Shown: in pieces, positions 42,733 through 50,206 of the stretch
Position numbering within the stretch: position 1 is the stretch's first letter
Layout: every line of letters starts with the position of its first letter
NCBI GenBank assembly: GCA_029067085.1
Contig: JAIEFE010000014.1
Coordinates: 308,969 to 372,968 of the forward strand
Direction of reading: 5' to 3'
DNA length: 64,000 nucleotides
Origin: Lachnospiraceae bacterium
Lineage (GTDB): Bacteria; Bacillota; Clostridia; Lachnospirales; Lachnospiraceae
The notes under the pieces: model-generated
Seen by the model: the letters and a program-made list of their open reading frames with translations, nothing else
The model's database searches: none
What the model was told of the DNA's origin: nothing
Program-made: the position numbers and the translations under genes

Positions 42733-43806
42733 TCAGTGGATATCCTCATTCTGTCTATGGAGAGCCGGCTCCTCATAGCGATCCATAAAATCCTCTCCCA
42801 GATAGACGATCTCCTTCGCAAAGCTGATGGAGTGCACCACCGTAAAGACGGAGATCACGCGGCGGAAGATAAGTCCTTCGATGTAGTTTAAGACTTCCAT
42901 CGGGAACTTCCCGTCCAGCACGATGCAGTCTGAAAATAAGGTTTCGTAGTCCAGAACATCTCTGGGATGGGGTTTGATCAAAATAACACTCTCCGTACCC
43001 TCTATCGTTCCGTACTGTTCAATACAGTCCCGAAAGATCCTCTCCCTCACATCCAGATCACAGAGCGGCTCCGTCAGCAGAAGAATCATATCCCTATCCT
43101 GAGAAAGTTTGCTTTTGATTTCGTCGATATTGGCGATGAAGAGCTTAACCAAAAGCGCCTGATCCTCCTTGGAGAGTCCGGCGGTAAGCTCACTTCTTTT
43201 CTTTTCGATGTATTTGGGACAGGGGTAGGGCAGAACAGAGATATCGTTTACCTCCATATCCAGGCAATACTTCCCCCAACCGTTTTGAATAAAGATCAGG
43301 TTTAGTGACGCCAGAAAAGCCTTGAGTTTGAAATGCCCTCTGTTGTCATAGCGGGCGGTGTCATAGGTGCTGATGCAGTCAAGACCGTCCTCCAGAGCAT
43401 GATAGGGAAGCCGCCTCCAGCTTAAGTAATAGCCGATAGGGTCTGAATCGCAAAATACATAGATATCACCGTATTCCTTAAAATCAACGGGCACGTAAGG
43501 CGCCTGCGCTTTGCCCAACAGTTTTGTATAGCGGATCCTTGTGAGCAGATTTAAGAGGAGGTTTCCTCGATCCACATGATACTTCATAATTTCGGGAAAC
43601 TGCACATCCTCCTTCTCATCGAACAGATACACCGCCTCAAAGAGTCCGCAGGCTTCGGCCCTGCTCTTCAGATCGCCAAAGTCATTTGACATGGTGCTCA
43701 GGACAAGGCTTGCCCCTCCCCGCTTTTCCCTTTCCAGATTCAGTTCTTTCAGGCATGCCACATACACATGATAGTAGGTGTGGCAGACATAGATCCTGTC
43801 CTTCAT
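42733..43806 (-). CDS. Bacterial sialyltransferase-like protein (nonulosonate transferase candidate)
   Basis: This 357-residue cytoplasmic protein carries the two motifs shared by bacterial sialyltransferases of GT38/GT52/GT80 type: the acidic D/E-D-G motif as EDG at 139-141, and the HP motif in LIKPHPRD at 280-281. A Ser-rich segment, VVHSIS, lies near 325. It overlaps the ATP-grasp gene upstream (ATGA), which follows pseI and pseF, so the donor is probably CMP-pseudaminate or a derivative. It would add the acidic nine-carbon sugar to the lipid-linked glycan before the ABC flippase acts. Family assignment is from motifs only. Confidence 0.7.
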   Translation of the reverse strand: MKDRIYVCHTYYHVYVACLKELNLEREKRGGASLVLSTMSNDFGDLKSRAEACGLFEAVYLFDEKEDVQFPEIMKYHVDRGNLLLNLLTRIRYTKLLGKAQAPYVPVDFKEYGDIYVFCDSDPIGYYLSWRRLPYHALEDGLDCISTYDTARYDNRGHFKLKAFLASLNLIFIQNGWGKYCLDMEVNDISVLPYPCPKYIEKKRSELTAGLSKEDQALLVKLFIANIDEIKSKLSQDRDMILLLTEPLCDLDVRERIFRDCIEQYGTIEGTESVILIKPHPRDVLDYETLFSDCIVLDGKFPMEVLNYIEGLIFRRVISVFTVVHSISFAKEIVYLGEDFMDRYEEPALHRQNEDIH

Positions 43807-44999
43807 AAAACCCTCATCTTAATCTGCGCAAGAATTTTCTCTCCCAGCGCCTTCGCCTCTTCTGCCGTCGCTCCCGTAGTAATCACATGACCCAGTCTGT
43901 CGTTGCTGGAACGTGTACCGTTTATCTTTTCACCCAGCTTTTTGTAGAGTGCGATCTCCTCCACGCCAGCCTGTCCCTGCAGGCCTTCCGGCAATACGAT
44001 CTCGGAGAGGATCCCTTCTTTTTCCGCATGAATAAAGTGGATGGCTGCACCCTGCTGCCGCTTGGGTGAAAGATCAGGCTTTTCCCCTGTGGCAAGAAGG
44101 ACGGAGGCTCCCACCAGATCGATCCCGGTGGAGAGGGGTACCAGTCTGGATGTGATAAGATCACCGCCGAGCCTTGCCGCCAGCTCCACGATCTTCGGAC
44201 CGTCCTCTGTCACTTTGATCTCCACATGCGCAGGAGCATTCTCGATGCCTACGGCTCTGATGGCCTGCGCCGCCACCGCTTTGATCTCTTCTATCGTATG
44301 CCCGTCCAGAATGCTCGGTTCACAGTGCGCCAGCTCCACAAAATAGGGCGGCTGCGTAATATATTTGTCGGTAACGGTAATGATGTGAGGCTCACCCTCG
44401 ATCACAAGGGCTTCCACGCTTACCTCCGGGCCCGTCATAACCTCCTCCACCATCACTGTGCCGTTTCGCGAGTTATCTCTGCTGTAATCGTAGACGCCCC
44501 GGGCGTCCGCCGTGCCGTCAAAAAGCACCACACCCCTGCTCCCCGCATTGTCCGCAGGTTTAATAATACAGCTTCCATTCAATTTTTCAACAGCGTTGGA
44601 AAAGGCCGCATAATCCTCTGCCGCAAAGTATTCCGGTATCGGTACACCGCATTCTTTCAGACGGTCTCTCATCTTACTCTTGATCGTGGCGCAGAGTGCG
44701 TTCTCATACGACAGATCCGGGCGCTTTCCCAGTTTCTCATTGACATAGGCTGCCGTCCGCACAGGGCCGTCGCTGGTGGAGGTGATCACCACGTCCGGCT
44801 GATAGATCAACGCCTGACGGTATACCTCCTCCTGATCAAGCGTACTCACCACCAGCTTCACGTCAGCCAGTGCAAATCCTACCGCATTTTCATCATAATC
44901 CACCGAAATGATCCGATACCCCAGCTCCTTCACCTTTTTTATGGCGGGAAACTGCAGCGGCCCGGCTCCCAGGATCATCATTGTCTTTTGCTTATCCAT
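43803..44999 (-). CDS. ATP-grasp ligase in the nonulosonate block
   Basis: This 398-residue protein has MMILGAGPLQFPAIKKV (PurK/CarB-like N-terminal domain), GSCIIKPADNAGSRGV and VMVEEVMTGPEVSVEAL (ATP-grasp), and IVELAARLGGDL at the metal site. Such enzymes join a carboxylate to an amine via acyl phosphate. Neighbours are pseI upstream (8-base overlap) and a sialyltransferase-like gene downstream, so it may aminoacylate or amidate the nonulosonic acid or its precursor. It is only weakly like the ATP-grasp at 20001. The substrate is unknown. Confidence 0.8.
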   Translation of the reverse strand: MDKQKTMMILGAGPLQFPAIKKVKELGYRIISVDYDENAVGFALADVKLVVSTLDQEEVYRQALIYQPDVVITSTSDGPVRTAAYVNEKLGKRPDLSYENALCATIKSKMRDRLKECGVPIPEYFAAEDYAAFSNAVEKLNGSCIIKPADNAGSRGVVLFDGTADARGVYDYSRDNSRNGTVMVEEVMTGPEVSVEALVIEGEPHIITVTDKYITQPPYFVELAHCEPSILDGHTIEEIKAVAAQAIRAVGIENAPAHVEIKVTEDGPKIVELAARLGGDLITSRLVPLSTGIDLVGASVLLATGEKPDLSPKRQQGAAIHFIHAEKEGILSEIVLPEGLQGQAGVEEIALYKKLGEKINGTRSSNDRLGHVITTGATAEEAKALGEKILAQIKMRVL

Positions 45000-46047
45000 C
45001 TACATGCTCCCATTTAAGCGGTGTTCCGCGGGAAATGTCGCACCGTGCCCGCTTCCCCAGTATCTCCTCATAATACCTCGGCGCCATGCCAAAGCCGGGT
45101 CTGATAGAACGCATATTTTCGGCAGTGAAAACCTCTCCCTTTTTCATGTCTGCCGTCACAAACAGGGATCGCCCCTCCTCCCGGCTTCTCTCCTGCTTTT
45201 CTGTCAGCCGGTAGGTGACCTTCCCCAAAGCTTTCTCTACAATGCGGATCTCATCCACCATCCGCTTAAACTCCGCAGGTTCCATGGAAAATGCCCCGTC
45301 CGGGCCGCCGTCCGCCCGCGACAGCGTAAGATGCTTCTCCACCATCACCGCACCCATTGCAGCACCTGCCACCGCCACAGCGCTTCCCATGCTGTGATCG
45401 GATAGCCCCGTCAGACAATCAAAGGTCTCGGCCATATGAGGAATCACTTTAAGATTCATATCCTCATAGGGCGCCGGATACGTAGCGGTGCATTTTAAAA
45501 GTATGATCTGCTCATTTCCTTCTTCCCTGCACGTTCTCACCGCCCTCTCAATATCTTCCAGATACGCAAGTCCTGTCGCCATGATAATCGGCTTACCCAA
45601 TCTTGCGATCTTACGGATCAGGGGAATATCCCAAATTTCAGGGGAAGCGATCTTATTGGCGGGCATCTTCATTTCTTCCATAAAGTCTACTGCCGTGAAG
45701 TCAAATGGAGCAGAAAAACACTCCATCCCCAGCTCATTTGCCAGTTTCATAAGCTTCGGCTGCCATTCCCAGGGCGTGTATGCCTCTTGAAATAGATCAT
45801 AACAGGTTCTGCCGTCCCAGATCGTCCCCTGCGTGATCTGAAAATATTCATTATCACAGTCCATTGTAATCGTATCCGCTGTATAGGTCTGAAGCTTGAC
45901 GGCATCCGCTCCCGCCTCCTTCGCAGCCCGTATGATCGCCTCAGCTCTGTCATAATCCTGCAGGTGATTAGCCGACATCTCCGCTACAATAAAGGCGGGC
46001 TCTCCCTCCCCTACATATCGATTTCCGATTTTTATTTTTTCCCTCAT
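44992..46047 (-). CDS. pseI: Pseudaminic acid synthase (NeuB family)
   Basis: This 351-residue enzyme condenses a 2,4-diacylamido-6-deoxy-hexose with phosphoenolpyruvate to give a nonulosonic acid. The TIM-barrel domain has AEMSANHLQDYDRA, KLQTYTADTITMD, YTPWEWQPKLMKLA and FSAPFDFTAVDF, which match PseI rather than NeuB. The C-terminal SAF domain has RSLFVTADMKKGEVF. It lies between pseF and the ATP-grasp gene. The good GGAGG site supports the start. Confidence 0.93.
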   Translation of the reverse strand: MREKIKIGNRYVGEGEPAFIVAEMSANHLQDYDRAEAIIRAAKEAGADAVKLQTYTADTITMDCDNEYFQITQGTIWDGRTCYDLFQEAYTPWEWQPKLMKLANELGMECFSAPFDFTAVDFMEEMKMPANKIASPEIWDIPLIRKIARLGKPIIMATGLAYLEDIERAVRTCREEGNEQIILLKCTATYPAPYEDMNLKVIPHMAETFDCLTGLSDHSMGSAVAVAGAAMGAVMVEKHLTLSRADGGPDGAFSMEPAEFKRMVDEIRIVEKALGKVTYRLTEKQERSREEGRSLFVTADMKKGEVFTAENMRSIRPGFGMAPRYYEEILGKRARCDISRGTPLKWEHVDG

Positions 46048-46067
46048 GAACGCCTCCGTTCTGTTCT

Positions 46068-46787
46068 CTATCGCATCTGCTGCCCTGCCGCTTCCGTCAT
46101 CATCTTATATTTCATCTCCGCCAGCTCCCAATCCGACGGATTGTCAATATCCTGCACCTCTGTCTCCGGCACTATGATGGGCAGATACCCGTCCGGAAGA
46201 TCGCCTTCGCAGGCAAGATACCGCGCCACATGATAGCAGTAAAACTGACCGCTGTCGTGATATACGGGTTCCAGATCCTGAGACCGCTTCGCCGCATTTT
46301 CAGGATAGCAGTACACAAGTTTCCCGTCCCGCACCGACATACCCCTCTGGGGCGGAAAAGAATAGCGGACCACCGGCATCACCCCCGAACCGTCCTGCTC
46401 AATCAAGAGGCGCATGGCTTCCCTTAGTTTTTCCGCCGTCACAAAGGGCGCTGTCGGATAGATACATGCCATATAATCAAAGCGCTCTCCCCGCTCCTCA
46501 TAATTCTTTAACACCTCCATGAGCACATCGTCCGTAGTGGCAAAGTCATTTGCCGTCTCATCGCTTCGCATAAACGGAACCGACGCTCCCGTCTCTCGTG
46601 CGATCCGCGCGATCTCCTCATCGTCCGTTGAAACCATAACCTCGCGGAAAATGCCAGACCCAAGAGCCGCCTCCACAGAGTAGGCAAGCATGGGTTTACC
46701 CAGAAATATCTTACTGTTTTTTCCCGGAATTCGTTTGCTGCCACCCCGGGCCGTGATGATCGCCACTGCATTTATGTCTGCTCCCAT
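46068..46787 (-). CDS. pseF: CMP-pseudaminic acid cytidylyltransferase
   Basis: This 239-residue nucleotidyltransferase has ITARGGSKRIPGKNSKIFLGKPM (CTP-binding), STDDEEIARIA, IYPTAPFVTAEKL, and RSQDLEPVYHDSGQFYCY. The YHDxGQFY form is typical of PseF and separates it from NeuA. It activates the nonulosonic acid with CTP. The 155-base gap upstream contains a promoter candidate and an interleaved inverted-repeat structure, so this gene may start a unit pseF-pseI-ATP-grasp-transferase. Confidence 0.92.
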   Translation of the reverse strand: MGADINAVAIITARGGSKRIPGKNSKIFLGKPMLAYSVEAALGSGIFREVMVSTDDEEIARIARETGASVPFMRSDETANDFATTDDVLMEVLKNYEERGERFDYMACIYPTAPFVTAEKLREAMRLLIEQDGSGVMPVVRYSFPPQRGMSVRDGKLVYCYPENAAKRSQDLEPVYHDSGQFYCYHVARYLACEGDLPDGYLPIIVPETEVQDIDNPSDWELAEMKYKMMTEAAGQQMR

Positions 46788-46823
46788 TTTGGCGTTTTTC
46801 CTTTCCGCTTTCTGTTTTTAATT

Positions 46824-46917
46824 AGAGTAACTCCCTATCGGAGATGATATAACTGAGCCGAAAAGAACTAGAAGACATCAACCGAAAAAGGAGTTATTCT
46901 GGCTCTTATGATATCAC
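46824..46917 (-). promoter_or_regulatory. Structured pseF leader with interleaved inverted repeats
   Basis: Inverted repeat A is AGAGTAACTCC (46824-46834) with GGAGTTATTCT (46890-46900). Inverted repeat B is GATGATATAACTGAGCC (46843-46859) with GGCTCTTATGATATCAC (46901-46917), imperfect. The order A-B-A'-B' means the pairs interleave, giving either a pseudoknot or two exclusive folds. I recognise no known riboswitch class. A decayed small mobile element is an alternative. Confidence 0.45.
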
Positions 46918-46936
46918 ATACCTATCAGGCAGACAA
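46908..46936 (-). promoter_or_regulatory. Candidate promoter for pseF
   Basis: On the minus strand TTGTCT (46931-46936), a 17-base spacer and TATCAT (46908-46913) preceded by TGA fit an extended -10 sigma-A promoter. It would produce a leader of about 114 bases that contains the interleaved repeats. Confidence 0.4.
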
Positions 46937-46942
46937 GCGTTT

Positions 46943-49117
46943 TTACAGCCTTGCGATCTCCTCCGCGATCCGCTCTGCGCCCATTCCATCCGCCACAAGA
47001 GAAAGCCTCTCCCGCATCCGCACACGCAGATCTCCATCCTCCAAGATCCGTTCAAGCCCCTCGCAGACTGCGGCAAGGCAGGCGTCCCTGTCCTGCCTGA
47101 TATCGCCCGCATAAAGCATCCGTTCCTCATCGGCAAAAAATTCGCTGTCATAGCGCTGGTTGTCAGCCGTCTGAAAAAACACGGTCGGCACCTGCATGGC
47201 GGAGAGTTCAAAGAGCATGGTACCCGCCGCGGAGGCCGCCGCATCGCACTCCTGCATCAGACCTGCCATATCCTGACAGGGACGATATACCTGCACATTA
47301 GTGTGTGCATCGGCAAAAGCTGCAAGTGCGTCCCCTCTTGGGTGATAAGCGCCCGCCACCACATGAAAGGTGACATCCTTTAAAGCCGCTCTTCCAATCG
47401 CTTTCTCTAAAATACCCATCAGGGCGTCCTCGCTGTCTCCGCCTCCGCTGGCAAGGAGCACCGAGAAACCTTTCCCCTCTGTCTGTCTCTCCTCTTCCCG
47501 TATCATAGCCCCGTCCGGTGTCTGCGCAAACTCCTCCCGCAGCGGTACATAGGCGGTTCCCAGCAGGAGCCTTGTCCTTCCGTCATAGTTTTCTTCGTAG
47601 GGGAAACGCGTGTGAAACGCATTGTAGTTGATCAACAGATCTACGGGATAGACCGCCTCAAAGCAGTCGTCGAGATACGCCAGTTTTACCTGATCGCGCA
47701 GTCCTTCAAAATAGGCTGGTGACGCCTGATAGGAATCCACCAGAAAGACACCGACACCTGCCAGAGAAAGCATTTCCCGAAGTCTCGGAATCTCTTCCTC
47801 CATATGGTTCCATTCAGTGTGAAGGCAGATCTGCTCCATGCCCGCCTGCGAAAGCAATTCACGCGCCTCCTCATCAGCCGTGAAAAACACCGTGCGAAAG
47901 CCCTTTCTCCTGAGCGCTTCCGCTATGGTGATACAACGCATGATATGCCCCGTGGCTACGACGTCATTTGCATCCGCTCGAATGCCGACCACCCGCTGCT
48001 TTTCAAAATCCAGAAGCGCTTCAGCGATCCGCTCCATCTCCCTGATGCCGTAGCGCTGGTCGAGGGGCAGCGCAAGCATATGCCGATAGATATAATCTTC
48101 ATCCCCGAAGAGTGCATCCCGATTCTCTTCCCCCACAGGCCAGAGAACCGGAGCGTAGATCTCACGCTCGCGCAGAAAACTCTGCAATTCCTCTCGTTCC
48201 CTGACGTAAAGCGGGAAATAAAGCGGCGCCTCCCCGCCCTCTTTTTCCAGAATCGGGCAAAATCGTCTCATTCGACCTATCTTTTCATATAAATAATCAT
48301 AGTTTTCCGATCTTTTCTTTGCTGCCGCCATCTCGTCGGTCTCAGACAGAATCGACAGCGTAATCTGCGACATCCTCCTTATGTCGGAGTAATGATCCAA
48401 GCCTTCCTCCAAGGCATGATTTTTTTCAAGGTAGGCCGCCTTTCTCGCCTGCCGCTCTTCCTGCCCCTCCTCAGAAGACGTCTCGTCGTGCAGATACATC
48501 CATTTCTCCGTCAGAGGAGACAAACGCTCGCGTGCATAATCCTCCCCCGCCTTCAGGATTTCTTGCGCAAGAGGAAGATCTGTGGCCACAAAACCACCGT
48601 CAGGGATAGCATACCACTTGCGAAGACTCCCCACCACGAAGTCAGCTTCCTTTCCAATGCCCTCCAGATAATATGACTGGGTCACGTCCTCCATCACAAA
48701 AACGCCGCTCTTCCTGAGCGCCTTCAGCTGAACCCGCAGTTCCCTGCAAGTATCCGTCCCATAGTAGGGGTGAATAAAAATCATGCCCGGATCGTGCTCC
48801 AGAGTCAAACGAAAAAGTTCCTCTCCATAGGAGATAAGCCCTCTGTCCACCGTGTAAAAAACAAGCTCCCAGTCTCTGTGCAGAAAAGGCAGAAACACTG
48901 AGTCGCACATGTAGGCGGGCATCAGGCAGCGTTTTGGCGTATCCGGCTTTTCCCTTTCCAGACTGATCAGCGCCAGCTCAATGGCTTCCCTGCCGGAAGC
49001 CGTAAAGCTGCAATGCGCTTTTCCGTACTTATCCACCTGCACGAGATGAAACGCCGTCGTTTCCCCGCACTTTTTTACCGCGGCCGGATTTATTTCAAAC
49101 ACACTTCCGATTTCCAT
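46943..49117 (-). CDS. pseG: Fusion: PLP aminotransferase-like domain + PseG-type nucleotide-sugar hydrolase
   Basis: This 724-residue protein joins two domains. Residues 1 to about 372 look like a DegT-type PLP enzyme, with MEDVTQSYYLEG and GSLRKWYAIPDGGF (candidate PLP Lys167). Residues from about 376 match PseG, the GT28-like hydrolase that removes UDP from the pseudaminate precursor; GIRADANDVVATGHIMRC includes the catalytic His391, followed by LASGGGDSEDA and AGTMLFELSA. PseG is normally separate. PseC, the usual aminotransferase, is also present at 52449, so the extra domain is not simply PseC and may modify another position or be structural. GGAGG precedes the ATG. Confidence 0.82.
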   Translation of the reverse strand: MEIGSVFEINPAAVKKCGETTAFHLVQVDKYGKAHCSFTASGREAIELALISLEREKPDTPKRCLMPAYMCDSVFLPFLHRDWELVFYTVDRGLISYGEELFRLTLEHDPGMIFIHPYYGTDTCRELRVQLKALRKSGVFVMEDVTQSYYLEGIGKEADFVVGSLRKWYAIPDGGFVATDLPLAQEILKAGEDYARERLSPLTEKWMYLHDETSSEEGQEERQARKAAYLEKNHALEEGLDHYSDIRRMSQITLSILSETDEMAAAKKRSENYDYLYEKIGRMRRFCPILEKEGGEAPLYFPLYVREREELQSFLREREIYAPVLWPVGEENRDALFGDEDYIYRHMLALPLDQRYGIREMERIAEALLDFEKQRVVGIRADANDVVATGHIMRCITIAEALRRKGFRTVFFTADEEARELLSQAGMEQICLHTEWNHMEEEIPRLREMLSLAGVGVFLVDSYQASPAYFEGLRDQVKLAYLDDCFEAVYPVDLLINYNAFHTRFPYEENYDGRTRLLLGTAYVPLREEFAQTPDGAMIREEERQTEGKGFSVLLASGGGDSEDALMGILEKAIGRAALKDVTFHVVAGAYHPRGDALAAFADAHTNVQVYRPCQDMAGLMQECDAAASAAGTMLFELSAMQVPTVFFQTADNQRYDSEFFADEERMLYAGDIRQDRDACLAAVCEGLERILEDGDLRVRMRERLSLVADGMGAERIAEEIARL

Positions 49118-49174
49118 AAGCCCTCCTCCGCCTGCTTTCCGTTTCCCTCACGACATTTTCTCTTACCTTGTCTC

Positions 49175-50206
49175 TCACCGCGTTCTCGCGCGTTTCCTCC
49201 AGTTCCGATATGCCCACAACAGCTTATAATATGCCATAAACCACAGCGTCGATCTCATCTGCATACGAATCAGCTTCTTTTCTTCCTCATGGGTCCGCGC
49301 AAGATAATAGGGGTTCTTCTGAAAATCCGGAAAACGCCGGCGCATTTCCTCCCCCAGCGCTTTCACGAAACGGTATTTCGTCCGCTTCACGCCCGCCATA
49401 TAAGTGAACAGGGTATTCACATAAAAAAGAAGGGTAAAACTGTATTCCAGCTCCGTCCGATACCTGTCCAGAAAATCGTGCCTCTCGGCCTCCGCAAGCA
49501 TCAGCCGGCCGGCCTCGCACCGATCCTCGCATCGCTTTTCGGAGATGGTGTGAACGGTGGAGGCATCGTGCTGATAATAAAAGTATAGCGGTTCCTCAAT
49601 ATACTCAAAGTGCTTTGCAAGAATCAGATAAGAATTCCCCAGCGCGTTGTCCTCGTAGAAGATATGCTCAGGGAACCAGAGTTCGTTCTCCAGAATCATG
49701 GAACGGCGGAATATCTTCACCACGAGGCTGCCTCCGTCCAGAATCAGGCTGCGCCGTTTTTCATCGTTTAAAATTCCCGTCTGATCTGACCTGTTGTTGT
49801 GTACCACCTGTCCCACTTTCATGGAATGCTCGTCCGTCAGGCAGTAATCGCACCCCACCAGATCGGCTCCGGTCTCCTCCGCCTTTTGAATCAGCCTCTC
49901 ATACATATCCGCGGTGATCCAGTCATCGCTGTCGATAAAGCCGATCCAGTCTCCCTTGGCAAGCTTCAGACCGATGTTTTTTGCGCCTCCCTGATGCTTA
50001 TTCTCCGCCGAGTGCACAGCGCGGAATTTTTCCGGAAACCGCCGTTCGTATTCCTGTAATATCGTCCATGATTCATCGGTAGAACAATCATCCACCGCAA
50101 TGATCTCGATGTCAGTCAAAGTCTGCGCCACCAGAGAATCCAGACAATATTCCAGTTTGTGTTCCGCCGCCATATTGTAGACCGGCACGATGATGCTAAG
50201 CTTCAT
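49175..50206 (-). CDS. Glycosyltransferase family 2
   Basis: This 343-residue GT-A enzyme has LSIIVPVYNMAAEHKLEYCLDSL, AVDDCSTDESW, NKHQGGAKNIGLKLAKGDWIGFIDSDDW with the DxD metal site, and no membrane segment. It should be an inverting transferase working on the lipid-linked unit. The start overlaps the preceding membrane-protein gene by 11 bases, and the GGAGG site lies inside that gene. Sugar specificity is not predictable. Confidence 0.9.
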   Translation of the reverse strand: MKLSIIVPVYNMAAEHKLEYCLDSLVAQTLTDIEIIAVDDCSTDESWTILQEYERRFPEKFRAVHSAENKHQGGAKNIGLKLAKGDWIGFIDSDDWITADMYERLIQKAEETGADLVGCDYCLTDEHSMKVGQVVHNNRSDQTGILNDEKRRSLILDGGSLVVKIFRRSMILENELWFPEHIFYEDNALGNSYLILAKHFEYIEEPLYFYYQHDASTVHTISEKRCEDRCEAGRLMLAEAERHDFLDRYRTELEYSFTLLFYVNTLFTYMAGVKRTKYRFVKALGEEMRRRFPDFQKNPYYLARTHEEEKKLIRMQMRSTLWFMAYYKLLWAYRNWRKRARTR

